Notes: generated by a model from the letters alone, not told the origin. DNA of 64,000 nucleotides from Petrosia ficiformis (GCA_947044365.1 OX345636.1:41210191-41274190); one strand, 5' to 3'. Numbered from the stretch's first letter, positions 33,824-45,628 are shown. A program made the numbers and translations.

Positions 33824-35680
33824 TATAATGATAATAAAATGACGACTAGTAGGAATAATAATTATGTATGATTAGTGTATGAAAATAATGACCACTTTTA
33901 GTTATAGTATGACTGATTTCTCAAAATCTTAGTTACAGTTATAGTTTATGATATTTGAAGAGTTAACTGAAAGTACCCATTATTAAATAATAATTATTTC
34001 TATTTTAGTTAGGTATAGTAGACCTGTAATTAGATGAGTGATGTCCAAGTTTGCCATCAAAGACTAAAACAACTTTGATATTGTTTGAACCCTAACCCTA
34101 ATTCTACCCTAAATCAAGCACATAATGATTTCATAAGATTTTGATGGCAAAGTTGGACATTAATGAAACTGGTATAAGTGTAAGCCCAGACAATTAATCC
34201 CCTTTGTTTGTTGTATATATTTCATGTATTTTACAAATTGTCTATACAAGTAAATTTAATACGTTTACTCTCTAAGCTAATTATACATAATAATTATATA
34301 AGCTAATTATACATAATAATTATACTTTATGTGCACGAGGCTGATGATCTGCATATGTATGTATGCCTAGTATAGTATATAATTATATAGTCTCAGAAGC
34401 ATATTATTAATATTGAACTCATGTAACCAAATATATATGGGTTAAAGTAACCGAATGTTTACAGTGATAGAGACACTACACTATCCTTCTATTTGCACTT
34501 GTAAGATCCTGTGAATAATAATGCATCTTTAACCTTGCAGTGAATTTATACATACTGTATGTGTGCAACCAATAGCAACAGCCAATCATCAGGTGATTAG
34601 ATGTTTTTCATTGTTGTAGGTATTCTATATAATTATGCACTTAATATACCATTCTAATTTGTTAACGTATTTGACATATAATCAATGGCACTGATTTTAT
34701 AGTAAACATCAGCCTGTGTCAACTGCTTTATGATGAACAAGATATTTCCATGATTACTTTTGTTGTACTGCAAGGAGTTATAAACCCGTAACTTAACTTC
34801 AATGAAACCACTTAAATTTATTGAACCTAGCTCACTGACCACAACTGTTAAATTGCCTGTTTACTGCTTACAGACCCCTAAAGCAAATATCAACCAGGCT
34901 AGTGTATGTCACAGGCTTACAACATCCATGGTCTCAGGCTTTACCTTCAACCATCGTGTTATAAGTCCATAATACCTGCATGTCATATATGCATGCCATG
35001 TTCCACTCAGGAATAGTGAGAAACATGTGGCAACTCTTACTGCAAAGGTTTACAGTGATTTTTAGGTTATTATAATTTATGCGTTCTTCAACCTGAACTG
35101 CATGTTAGTCTAAGGACTTTTCCGTGGTTGAATGTGGAATATGGGTTATTGGAATCTTGGTTGCTTATTTATGAGTATAGATAGTTCACTATATTTATGC
35201 TCACTCATGCAACCTTTGGATTGAAATTACATCCTTAAGCTTCCTGCTCTAACTTTGCTTCTTAATTTCCTACTAGTCAAAAAAAGATGAAACATAGTTA
35301 GCATTTAGTAATAAGCAAAGTAAATGAATCATTATATAATATGCATATAGTATCAGTTAGAATCAAGACTTCAGAAGATTTTTGATATGCACACATCAGT
35401 CATTCTCTATATGTACTGTAGTTTAGATCCTCCCAGTTTCATCTTTTGTTTTCTTTTTAGTAAAACAAATTTCTGTGGAACTCAATTTAGAATGTGTATA
35501 ACATTGCCTTGAAAATGTTTTTTTTTTCATTTGGAGTCAATAATGACATGCAATGTGTAAGACAGTACAACTTAATCAACTACTACAATCTAACCACAAA
35601 ATACTTCATCATTAAAAAAAGTCACCATAAACAGAAGGAGTAGGAGGAATGAAGATCAAAAAACCTTTAAAACACATCAC
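33824..35680. other. Intergenic, repeats only
   Basis: Contains a short hairpin element (34047-34160), AT-rich DNA and dispersed repeats at 34740-34980 and 35120-35290. No supported exon between the orphan exon and the end of gene B. Confidence 0.5.
34047..34160. mobile_element. Short hairpin MITE
   Basis: ATGTCCAAGTTTGCCATCAA and, inverted, TTGATGGCAAAGTTGGACAT form arms of about 21 bases around an AACCCTAACCCTAATTC-containing loop. No clear target duplication. Confidence 0.55.
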
Positions 35681-35755
35681 TTAATAATAAAAGGGGATAG
35701 ATTTGTTGATTAATTCATCATAAGAAGGAGGTGCTTCAGTTTGAAGTTGACTACC
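35681..35755 (-). CDS. SRCR gene B, last exon with PPxY motif
   Basis: After the acceptor AATATTTAG the exon encodes GSQLQTEAPPSYDELINKS and IPFYY, stop TAA at 35681-35683, entered in phase 0. PPSY is a PPxY motif, the classic ligand of WW domains, for example of Nedd4-type ubiquitin ligases that sort membrane receptors. YDEL could also act as a YxxL-type motif. The 3' end is still traceable in the flank of gene A, where the motif is lost. Confidence 0.65.
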   Translation of the reverse strand, partial: GSQLQTEAPPSYDELINKSIPFYY

Positions 35756-35810
35756 CTAAATATTAAAAACAAACTATCAATAAAATTCAATAATTTGATA
35801 GTAATTTTAC

Positions 35811-36256
35811 CTGTGATTGAGGGTAAGGAAGAGGGTTTTCTGGCATTCCAGTGTCTTGGACAGGTGGATAAGGTACTGACTGGACAGGATAAGGTGCTGA
35901 TGGCACAGGATAAGGTCCTGAGTCTACAGGATAAGGATATGCTGCATTCAGTGGAGGGTAACCAGGATCTATAGCAGGATATTCAACTCCAGTAGGAAGG
36001 TCAGGATATATTGGTCCAGTAGGAGGATAAGCAGAATATGGTTGAGGTTGGAGAGTTGGTGTATTGGTTGTGGTTGCCACAGTTGTTACTTTTGGTTGAG
36101 TTACTGTTCGTGTGTGTATTGGTGTGTTTGAGCTCCTCTTTGAACCACAGCAAGCAATCACAATACAAATGGTAATGGGACAACAAACAAACAACAAAAA
36201 TCCAAAGATAGTTCCAATTACAATGCCTGGAATAACTCCAGATTCACCAGTAGTAG
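35811..36256 (-). CDS. SRCR gene B, transmembrane and tail exon
   Basis: Minus strand, acceptor ATGAATAG, phase 1 entry. Reads TTGESGVIPGIVIGTIFGFL, LFVCCPITICIVIACCG and SKRSSNTPIHTRTVTQ: one membrane span with a basic stop. The tail diverges from gene A: after TTTNTPTLQPQPYSAYPPTG it becomes Pro/Tyr-rich (EYPAIDPGYPPLNAAYPY, PYPVPSAPYPVQSVPYP) instead of repeating HSAYS units. The donor CACAG-GTAAAA leads in phase 0 to the PPxY exon. A type I surface receptor end. Confidence 0.75.
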
Positions 36257-36752
36257 CTATTCATAAATAGAATAAAGGAAAAAAAAGCACACATAATTAT
36301 AATTAATATAGGCAATGAATTCTATAGTCTAGCTAAATGTCATAGCTGCTTGCTTATATTTTTTGGGTTCTATTACTTTTGTTTACTAATAACCCAGACT
36401 ACTTAATGACAATCAGATTCATTTAGTAGTCTGGTTTGCTGTGGTTAATGTGTGTACGTAACCAGCATCAAAGCCAGCTGATGAATTGTTACGTAAACAC
36501 AGAGAAAAAAATCCATTTTTATGGATGGTGTGTCTGACACCCTGTACATGTACATGTGCAAGCTGAGACGCTCGTGGTACAACTTCTTACATGACAAAAT
36601 GTGTTTTTTGTTTTTATGTTGTTTTTCAGACAATTGATATACGTTCAGTATCATATTCTATCTATCCTGGTTTCTAATGATAAATTTGAAGGAATTGAGA
36701 AGATGATGTCTATATCTTGACAGTAATCACGTGTTAATGTTTCTACAAAGTG
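36257..36752. other. Intron of gene B before the transmembrane exon
   Basis: Homologous (inverted) to 14760-15270, 16383-17460 and 63503-64000 in clusters A and C, without coding sequence. Confidence 0.6.
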
Positions 36753-36838
36753 TTAATAATCATTGATACATATCTCCACTCTACCCTCTGAACTATCTGA
36801 TCCATCAACTAGTCGAACATCACTATATGTACAAGTGC
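36753..36838 (-). pseudogene. SRCR gene B, truncated first-half exon of a fifth SRCR domain
   Basis: After the acceptor ATTGTAG the exon reads [20 protein letters not shown] and IC, closest to exon 6/8 of gene A, and then runs at about 36761 directly into sequence that in gene A follows the second-half exon (GATTATTAACACTT). A stop follows at 36753. The rest of the first half, the internal intron and the second half have been deleted. The relic has an acceptor but no donor. Confidence 0.7.
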
Positions 36839-37305
36839 CTACAATATGAGAAAACATAAAATACATTGTAAACTAACACTATATACACTTTGAAAAGTTA
36901 TAGCTATAATTTTCTCATCAAAAGCTAATTTAGTTTGGGCATATTGAAATTGACTGGTGCATAAAATTGTGCATTTGTCAGATTGGGAGATATCCTAATT
37001 ATATTTGAGAAAATTCATTCTCCGTATTAACTAGCTAATTTTCCTGCTCAAAACAGCTAATTTGATGGTTTACTGAAATCCATGATAGGAGTATAATATA
37101 CCGTTGGGTGTAATCATTGGCTCTATATAAGCCTGTGCCATACTGGCCTACCATCTTGGCCTTTTTCCTATAGCTTATGTTAAAACTTGTTATAGATTCT
37201 GCTACTGTATTTTAATTCTTGAGTATTGTTATGAAAACGACAATCTTAATCAGAAATCACGAGAACAAATCTTTGAAGCAGGATGTTGATAAACTCAAAG
37301 AAGAC
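36839..37305. other. Intron of gene B, no feature
   Basis: 36880-37060 is homologous, inverted, to 12440-12620 upstream of SRCR exon 6 of gene A. No gene. Confidence 0.5.
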
Positions 37306-37830
37306 AGGACAGAGCATTGTGAATGATCCCTATTTCCCTTTTGTGAATAATCCCATACGTGCAAGAATTAATGAGCAGGAACAACCAGACTTCATCATCC
37401 CTGTAACTTTTGATGATTAAGATGATGACTTACAGGATGTAAAGCTCACATGTAAAGCTATGTCCATGCAGCTATTGCCTGCATCGACATAGTCTCAATC
37501 ACGTCAACAAAAGTTAGATGAAAGTCTAACTCATTTCCTAGACAACTGGGAAGTTCTCGCTGAATGCAGTTCAAGACTATAATTTATAATTTGTGTGTAA
37601 ACCCTATCAGGTGAGCAAGCTACAACCACCACAATTTACAACCAACTGATTATGGAGGAGGTCTTTTAAGATGCAGCTCTATCGGTAGTGATACACCCCC
37701 AGGGTGATTTACTCTAACCTTTTTCTGGTTCCCAAGTTAGATGGTGGATGAAAAACTGTTATCAATCTAAAAGCTTTGAATGAATTCATTCAGTTACAAC
37801 ACTTCAACATAGAATGAATTAACAATCTGG
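37306..37830 (+). mobile_element. DIRS-like reverse transcriptase fragment
   Basis: 37690-37830 in the plus strand reads YSNLFLVPKLDGG-stop-KTVINLKALNEFI followed by QHFNIE. This matches the first reverse transcriptase blocks (SNLFLVPKK.GG.RPVINLK.LN.F) of DIRS/Ngaro-type elements. The upstream 37310-37500 may be its preceding coding part but is frame-broken. No recombinase found. Confidence 0.5.
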
Positions 37831-38371
37831 GAGGTACATTATGCTCTAGTCTGATAAATACATAAACTGTAACTCAATAATGAAGTATTATTGGACTGAA
37901 ATTTGATAATGAAGAAATATTGGATTGACATTTCATTCATTATTCTCTTGATCCATCTGTTTGTACATTCATAACTTTCTCCTATTATATAATATAACAT
38001 ATCACTACCATACTTCTGGTGGTAATAGAACTAGGCAGTTTCTTGATGTAACCATTGCTATTATAGATAGAAATAATCGCTTCTATAAATAAAAGTCGCA
38101 CTGAGCTCAACTCTAACACTGATACTACCTAGAATAATTTACAATATCATGATGATGTATTCATGCTTGCAGTGACATGAAGAAACACCACAGAACTCAC
38201 TCATCTGGATATTCGTGGAAGCAATGTATATTTCATATATATATATTATTTTATATAAACAATTGGCTTCATCACCTGATTCAATTTACAATGTCATACT
38301 CAACAAAGAAGCAGTTTCAGTTTTTCACAGTTATATATAACATAGTAACAATGTAACTAAGTTAAGATTAC

Positions 38372-38519
38372 CTGTACATCTTACACCAGCACCTTCGGAA
38401 TGGTCACAATCATGATCTCCAAGTGCATTATGAGAACATGACAGAAGACTTGATTCTGTGCCAACACAATATTGATCCACTACCTTCACCAAAGTATGCT
38501 TCTTCAAATGCTACAGCAT
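38372..38519 (-). pseudogene. SRCR gene B, second half of SRCR domain 4, with 17-bp deletion
   Basis: Minus strand between TTGTTTAG and GTAATC. Starts AVAFEEAYFGEGSGSI and ends [20 protein letters not shown] plus GAGVRC, but compared with 42365-42529 seventeen bases are missing in the middle, removing most of WLDDVSC and shifting the frame. The length is 148 bp instead of 165. Also SED is SEG near the end. As it stands the exon would end translation early or be skipped. Both splice sites are intact. Confidence 0.7.
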
Positions 38520-38642
38520 CTAAACAAAATATAATTAATGGTAAATATTTAAAATCATAATTGTGACAGACAACATGATGATAATCCACATCAATTAATC
38601 TTGTACATTTAGTTAATTATGTAAAACTATGCTTATTCGAAC

Positions 38643-38801
38643 TTGTAGCTGAATATCCCAGTTGTCTACACACCACTTGAGCCTCATACATACTCCAAAC
38701 ATCATCACACACTGTACCCCAGATGCCATTGTTGCAAACTTCCACTCTACCCTCATTAGCAACACTACCGTTAACCAGTTGAACATCACCATGTGTACAA
38801 G
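38643..38801 (-). CDS. SRCR gene B, first half of SRCR domain 4
   Basis: 159 bp, acceptor TTGTTGCAG, donor GTTCGA, phase 1. Encodes [40 protein letters not shown] and [12 protein letters not shown]. Intact, unlike its partner at 38372. VQL replaces the usual VRL. Confidence 0.75.
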
Positions 38802-40344
38802 CTGCAACAAGAGAGAAGAAAGTAATACACTTTACAGTTGTAATGCAGGTTTTGCACTTTAGAAATCATTATAATCCAGACAGAAATTATGAGCTAATAA
38901 ATATAAATATGCAATAAATATATCTCGATATGAGAAACATATCAATAATTATAGTTATGGTTATTATCGATAATTATATTATGATATTGAGTATTTGTGG
39001 CATGCGCATGTGCAATTAGTGCCAATTACACATGTGGAAATTAGCAACATGTAGAGTCATTGACAAGAAAAGATGAGCAAAGTTCTACTACGAAATCCAC
39101 TATTGTATATATAGTTAATTGTGGGTGGAGCTGGAGGTCAAAGCTTCATGATAATTATATCGATAAACGGCGATATTTTGTCCATATATATAGTATATCA
39201 ATATTAAAATTCTAATATTGCCCAGGACTATAATATATACATAGTATACACTACTAGAAATAGTTTAACAAACATTTGTCTAAATAAAATTATGATGATG
39301 ATTTTGCTACCCATACATAGATAGTACTATATACTACTGTACATTCTGATAGGCAATAGTTATTAAAATCATAGCTTTTATTGTAATCACATTAATGTTT
39401 TGTCACAAATAGGGCAGGGCACTAGTAATACTACCTTTCTGAATATTACACTGTACAGATACAGGGCTAGGAGCCCCTCCCAAAGTTTATGAAGGTAGGG
39501 TTTATATACCCCCACCTAACATACAAGTTAGAGCTAATACGTTTTTCTTATTTTACTTGGGCTTGTTCTTTAATATAAGGCATCATCTTAGCTATATTAT
39601 ATATCATATCTTACAGGATCCAAAATCTCTATACTGACCTACAAAGTGTGTAGTTTGCCACCAAATGTTTCACTATATAAAAATATATAAATGTCTTCTT
39701 GTGAGATTATATATATATATATAAATGTCTTCTTGTGAGATTATATATATATAAATGTCTTCTTGTGAGATTATATATATAAATGAAACACTGAGAAAGT
39801 GGTGTGACTATGTTTACTCATATATACATATTATTTTAACACCTTCAGGCACTAGGTATAAATACAAGATAATTTAAGGACATGCATAATAAATAACTAT
39901 TGTTATATACATATATATTATGACTGCACTGAGCTAAGAGCTTTGTTTCTTTCAATAGGTTATTTTAACCTTCAGATGGTTATAGGAAAATTTTATTCCA
40001 TGCTAGATGATCTATATTAATTAGTACACGTCATAATAAAGCATAATGACAAAAACAGTAATAAATTGTATATGGCATAGTAATATAGGTATTACTTGTG
40101 GTATAGTATTATTAGTTGAAATACATTGTATTGTTTTGTTACCTTTCTTTATTATTCCATGTACTTTATATTTACAAAAGAGATCAAGAGCAAAAGAAAT
40201 AAATTACTACTTGTGAACATTACCTAGCATTGCAAAATCTGTATTAATTTATCATTATAGGCTCAGAAGCATATTATTATTATTGTATTTGAATTCATAA
40301 ATTGGCTATTATAATTATAGAAATAGGAAACCAAACATAAAAAT
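38802..40344. other. Intron of gene B, no gene
   Basis: AT-rich, with the tandem repeat at 39690-39785 and an interval (40150-40260) resembling the AGTAATTTA...CAAGATCAAATGA motif that recurs at 31900, 43290 and 52240. No coding evidence. Confidence 0.5.
39690..39785. repeat. Tandem repeat, three copies of AAATGTCTTCTTGTGAGATT
   Basis: The 20-base core recurs three times separated by TATA spacers of decreasing length, 26 to 37 bases per unit. Non-coding minisatellite. Confidence 0.8.
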
Positions 40345-41905
40345 GTGACAGGGCTGGTCGATAGTACTGAGTTTAACTATCGCGATATTAAGCTGCTATC
40401 ACTATCACGATGTTAACTGCTAGTGCTATCACGATAGTAGCACAACTTGTTTTGAGTGAGCACTATGTAAACTTATATAAATCACGCTGTACACCTGTTG
40501 TGAATTTTGTAGCCATGTTTAATTATCTTATACTGTCATAAAAACCTTAGTCTTATCAGTGGCTTGGATATAGGGGAGCAGAGTGGGCTTTAGCCCCCCC
40601 CCCCCCCCCTCATATTTGAATGATGCAGTATTGTTATTGATTTATGCACGTGCAACATATTTAATTATTGTGATTGTTAATATCATGTCAAGTTTGAGCC
40701 CCCCCTCAATATTTTTATGGTGTCTAAGCCACTGGTCTTATGTTATATATAATTCACTGTTTCATCATTTTTATTCAGCTGAATTAAGTTTACGTTGTTA
40801 TAAAGTTTCATAAATAACAAATCTCGTACTCAAGATACAACATAATTGGCGATGAGGATGGCAACTCATTAAACCTTCAATCCATGCAGCCATTGAATTG
40901 TGAACATTAAATTCCGAACATCTCGTACATTATTGATGGAGCTGAGAAGAAGCACACTGTACTACTCACAGTGTGTGATCCTGCTACTTATCAACTTATA
41001 CAGCCCGCAAAGCCTTTGGAGAACTTTTACACCCAGATTTTTGACACTATCAGAGTTTCAACTAGGTATTGGATGTAAGATTTCTACAGTCGTAAACCAC
41101 CTTCCATTATTCAATGATACAAATTTCACATATGAATTCGTCAATTAGTCATTGCTTACTTATGTTGCCGGCATAAGTCTTGAGGACAACAATGTGCATT
41201 TGGGGACTCTCTAAATGATATAAGCAGAGATAGAATTGTATGTGGCATCCAATAACCACATACAATGCTGTCTTCCACAAGAGAGTGAGACTGACATATA
41301 CAAGCTGGCGTTCAATATCGCCCAAGCCATGGAAGCGGATATACAAGACCTCAAGCCTGCACCAAACTGTACACTTATTCAACATGTACAGGACCGAAGT
41401 TTCGATGTGTCATTGCTACAGATCGTATGGATGTTGACTAACCCTAATCAAGCATTACAATTTTATTTCAACCATAGGAGTGAACTCTGTTCTGAATGAA
41501 TATATCCCCTGGGAGATTTGCGTCGTTGTACCGCCAGAAGGTCATGACATTATTCTGACACGCCTAGATGCCACTGATCCCGGAGTGAAATGCCCAGCTC
41601 GAAGTTTCATTAGGTAGCCTAATCTGGATTTGAAAATCAAGAGAACAGTTTAAAACTGTGAAACATGTTATTCAAACAGATCTATGCTGCCCAAAGCTTC
41701 AATTCATCCTTGGGAATACTTCAATTGACTGTGGGCCAGAGTTCACTTTGACCACGTAGCTCCATTTAATTATGTTATACTGTCATGTAAACAGAAACCT
41801 TAGTTTTACGGCATATAATTCACTGCTGTGTACATTTTTATTCAGTTGAATTAAGTTTATGTTGTTGCTTAAGAAGTTTAATAAATATTCGTATTCAAGA
41901 TACAT
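40345..41905 (+). mobile_element. Gypsy LTR deletion derivative (copy in gene B intron)
   Basis: Plus strand: 5' LTR about 40345-40842 (starts TGACAGGGCTGGTCGA, ends CAAGATACAACA), primer region TTGGCGATGAGGATGG, decayed gag (40870-41500, with NHIQCCLPQESETD and LAFNIAQAMEA), then directly an integrase zinc-binding remnant (YIPWEICVVVPPEGHDII, 41500-41640) and integrase start, then a 3' LTR piece (41765-41905). Protease, reverse transcriptase and RNase H are deleted. An inverted copy with the same flanks lies at 57890-60105. Confidence 0.7.
40557..40734. mobile_element. Non-autonomous hAT-like element (178 bp) nested in an LTR
   Basis: Ends CAGTGGCTTGGATA and, inverted, TGTCTAAGCCACTG. GTCTTAT flanks both sides (40550-40556, 40735-40741). 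The homologous LTR at about 59905 has CTTAGTCTTATGTAATATA with no insert. The inside starts and ends with runs of C. No coding capacity. Confidence 0.75.
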
Positions 41906-42040
41906 CAATAACCCATGCAATAGTGTTTGTTGTTATGCTGTGTGGTTTAGTTATATCAAGAAATAGGAGGGAATTTAATATTATGCTTGTCTTTCTTGCA
42001 GAAAACCTTCTTGTTATAATCTCTGAAACTAATGCATAAT
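41906..42040 (+). other. Conserved open segment downstream of the gypsy copy
   Basis: Reads HAIVFVVMLCGLVISRNRRE then FNIMLVFLAENLLVIISETN and a stop; the inverted copy at 57750-57890 (- strand) preserves the same frame with a few amino acid changes. Hydrophobic start and a short basic turn resemble a membrane segment. No start codon or splice context is clear; it may be a chance frame kept by recent duplication. Confidence 0.3.
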
Positions 42041-42364
42041 ATAGAGTACATGTAGTATAGTATATAGTAATAATTCAAATTTAAACATAATTATTATTAA
42101 GTATTAACATAATCGATGTTCTTATCTACAGTTAAAACTTCATACTGAACCATTTTATGTAGCATACTTTATATATGAAGCTCTTAGTATACATAGAAAC
42201 AATATAGACTGCACTATTGCGATATATTCACTACCACGATAGTATCACAATTGCCAATAGTACAGCGTTAAAAACCTTGATGTAACATTGTTATATAATA
42301 CCTATACTTATATATACATTAATTTGCAGTCAAACAGAGAGTGATCAATTAATAATAAAAGTAC

Positions 42365-42529
42365 CTTCACATCTTACACCAGCATCTTCGGAATGGTCAC
42401 AATTATGATCTCCAAGTGTGTTACGAGAACATGACAGAAGACTAGATTCTATACCAAAACATGAAACATCATCCAACCATATTGCTCCATTGCCTTCACC
42501 AAAGTAAGCTTCATCAAATTCTACAGCAT
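42365..42529 (-). CDS. SRCR gene B, second half of SRCR domain 3
   Basis: 165 bp between TTGGCTTAG and GTACTT. Encodes [40 protein letters not shown] and [15 protein letters not shown]. Intact landmarks and splice sites; phase 1. It is closest to 57283-57447 of cluster C ([10 protein letters not shown] in both). Confidence 0.8.
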
Positions 42530-42648
42530 CTAAGCCAAGATATGAAGAGTAGATATTATTATGGTAGATATTTAACACTTTCATTATAGACAACAAATCA
42601 TACCCATTACACATTGTGCAGTTTATATTTCAAATTATTTTTTCGAAC

Positions 42649-42810
42649 TTATTGTTGAATATCCAAGCTGTCTGCACACCACTTGATCATCAACAGTACT
42701 CCAAAGGTCATCACACACTGTACCCCAATTGCCATTGTTACAAACCTCTACTCTACCCTCATTAGCAACACTACCATCAACTAATCGAACATCACCATGT
42801 GTACAAGAAA
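42649..42810 (-). CDS. SRCR gene B, first half of SRCR domain 3
   Basis: 162 bp, acceptor TTGTTGCAG, donor GTTCGA. Reads [40 protein letters not shown] and [15 protein letters not shown]. Almost the same as 45747-45908. Confidence 0.8.
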
Positions 42811-45463
42811 CTGCAACAAGAGAGAAGCAAGTAACACATATATGCATTATGCATGTATATTGTAAACTGGATAATTATCGTTTGCTGCAAGTGATATAAC
42901 CACATGCAGCTAGTTGCTATATAACACTAACACTGCTGTCTCTCTTCATATCACAATAGCTAGTAAAAACTGCACACACTTATTGATTGTTCTAACCAAT
43001 TTCATTGGTTTATATGAGTTTCATCTGCTTAATAGTACTTTTTCATATGTTCTATGTATTTGAAGTAGCTAATATTATATTTCTAATTCAAAATACAATG
43101 TTTCCTTTCCACTGTAAACAGGTTTATTACGTTTATAATGGGAAGTACAGATGTACTATCCATTAGGAACATAATAATCATGTTTATGGTGGAAATTTAA
43201 AACAATCATTGTTCCCAATGGATATAGTACATCTGTTTAAAAATGATGAGAATTAAAAATGTATTCTTTGTTATGGCATGTACCTTATACTAGTCAATAT
43301 AGATCAAGATGAAAAGAAATAAATTATTACTACAGCAAGAAAAGAATCAGCATTGATTTATACAGTCTCAGGAGGAATTGAAAATCATGTAACCATAACC
43401 CATTAAAGTTTGCAGTGTGCAGTATCCATTATGATAGGTGGCTTGCATATGCATAGTTCATGCTAAAATAAACATGGATGCAAATATGGCGACAATACAG
43501 TGTACATTACTACATATGTAGTGGAAGCCTTCACAAAACGGGGGGGACAGATTTCAGAAATACAGGTGCTCTGAAGGCATGCCTGAAACTTTAATCATCA
43601 ATGGTAATTATGCCCCGTTGGGCGATTCCTATGATTGCTTTACTTCGGGTTTGATGTATGTTAATATATATATAATATTATATATGTAATTATGTTTGTG
43701 ACCACCTACACGATCATGCGTTGTATACGTAGTTTAGGAATTTACGTCATTCCAGGGGGTTCGGTCAACTAATGGGCGTGGTGCATAAAAGAACGCGTGC
43801 TCCAGCTCGACAGACTAGCAGAAAGAAAATTGTGTAGCTTACGTAGAAATTGGAACTAATAGATAGCTATTCTACCTGAAATATATTCCTAAACTTCTAC
43901 AAGGTCCTTTAAAAGGTAAACAGATAATAGAGTAGATAGTCTATAATAGGCTGATGTGTTTCAGGCATGATAAAGTTAGCCATGAGTACTGAATGCTGGA
44001 CACAACAAAGAAGTCATAAAAATACATTTTTCTCTGTATATCTTGTTTTTACTTGTTTTCAGGGTCCCATTAATTTAACCCAAACATTATATCATAAATT
44101 TATTGTAAATCCACATACATACATCAGTGCTGTGATATGACAACTAATGGATCATTTACTTTTGTTATGTGTTTGCACTAGTTATACAATATTTGTTGTC
44201 TATCCTTCTCTTTATCATCAATATGCATTATTATGGAAGACTTACATTTGTATAATTAGTAAATGATAAACATGCTTGTATACAATTATTATACTATACA
44301 TTATATATATATTGTAATTGTATAGTATAATATTATATATGACAACCATTTGATGTTGTTAGATGTTTATACACATCAGCAAACACTTATTGTACATAGC
44401 ATGTATTAAACACTAAATTCAACAAATAAGACTGATAAAAGAAGGTAAAATATGCTGGTAGACACTGGGAATCGAACCCAAGGCCACTCACTGACTCCAG
44501 CCACCAGTGCTCTCACTACTGAGCTGTGACTACCAAAATTTTTCACTTTCCTCTTTCAGTCTTACGCATTTATTTTCGTTGTGAGGCAAGTTTCTGTATA
44601 ATATACTAGATATACAAACTACAATCACATCCATGGGTTTAAGTTGATACACCGCTTGGCTTTAAGGCCTGCATAAACCTGGTATATCTAGCATATACAC
44701 CTCCTAACTGCATTTAATCTAGTGAGCACAGATCTCCTATACTATGAAAAGTAAGGTCTGGGGAAGTGTAGTACAGAAAGTACTTTCGGGCATTGATTTA
44801 TAATGCCCCAATCAGATCATGTTATTTCCAAATGTTAAATTACTTACTTAAAAAATGAAGATGCTTGACAAGAAAAATGTTTTTCAAGTCTTTGTGTATC
44901 TTCCAAAACATGTATAGGGTTTGTGAAAAATGCCTGCTACACAATTCTTCCAAAACCTTTTGATTTAATTAATGGTAAAGCTTACTCTATGTTTTGTGCC
45001 TTTGGATGTAAAAGTCCTTTATAGACATTTCCAAATCCTGTTGTGTATTTTGGTACAGTATCTTCAGGCAAAATGTACAACATGTAGTTTTAACTGTCAC
45101 ATGATTGTGGACAAAATGGTCGAATTTGTATGGTTACTCTAAATTCCTACAAAACTATTCACTGTATTACAATTCCCCAGACCCTCCTTTTTTGTAGTAT
45201 AGGAGGGGCTGTGCTTGCCAGACTGAATTACATTAGTGTTCTTAAATAGAGTTTAGGTTAGAATACTAATTATATAAGTTGTTTTAATATTGTAAGTGTA
45301 GACACAATTACACATTAAACGTTTTGTCATTCAAACGGTTAGAGTGCTAATAAGAAACCATTTCAAGCCAAACATAAAGCAATGTGTGTGAATAACACAC
45401 AATGAAACATGATATATTATGATTGTGGTTAAATACACTGGGATTAATTTAAAATGAAAGTAC
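42811..45463. repeat. Gene B intron, first copy of a 3.1-kb tandem duplication
   Basis: The exon pair at 42365-42810 and this intron match the exon pair 45464-45908 and intron 45909 onward over their full length, with small indels. Shared landmarks are the GTACAGATGTACTATCCATT hairpin (43150/46250), AACTTTAATCAT...TGCCCGTTGGGC (43590/46705), the tRNA-like block (44457/47596) and the piggyBac target (45314/48541). The unit period is about 3.1 kb. ORFs inside are not supported. Confidence 0.8.
44457..44534 (-). ncRNA. tRNA-like sequence, copy 1
   Basis: On the minus strand: GGTAGTC acceptor arm pairing with GTCTACC (6 of 7), D-arm region CAGCTCAGTAGTGAGAGC (A box), arm ACTGG...TCAGT with a 9-base loop, and T-arm TTGGGTTCGATTCCCAG (B box). 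The enlarged anticodon loop and irregular variable region argue against a functional tRNA. More likely a tRNA pseudogene or a SINE head; no poly(A) or simple-repeat tail follows. Confidence 0.45.
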
Positions 45464-45628
45464 CTGTACATCTTACACCAGCATCTTCGGAATGGTCACA
45501 ATTATGATCTCTAATTGCATTATGAAAACATGACAGAAGACTAGTTTCTGTACCAAAACATGAAACATCATCCAACCATATTGATCCAGTACCTTCACCA
45601 AAGTAAGCTTCATCAAATGCTATAGCAT
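45464..45628 (-). CDS. SRCR gene B, second half of SRCR domain 2, acceptor mutated
   Basis: Coding sequence intact: [40 protein letters not shown] and [15 protein letters not shown], donor GTACTT. The canonical acceptor, TTAG in copies at 42530 and 51280, here reads TTGG. Nine bases inside the exon, CTATAG at 45620 could serve instead, giving an exon starting at 45619 that keeps phase 1 and loses three codons. Otherwise the exon would be skipped. Confidence 0.7.

Noticed and set aside
34090..34120. AACCCTAACCCTAATTC as telomere-like repeat
   Set aside because: Only about two and a half units, located in the loop of a hairpin MITE; not an interstitial telomere array.
36451..36490. CTGATGA motif as a hammerhead ribozyme core
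   Set aside because: The required GAAA block and helix II are absent here and at other CTGATGA sites; Penelope-like copies in this window also showed no complete core.
38613..38862. ORFs on both strands over SRCR domain 4
   Set aside because: Wrong-frame shadows; the SRCR frame is phase 1 within 38643-38801.
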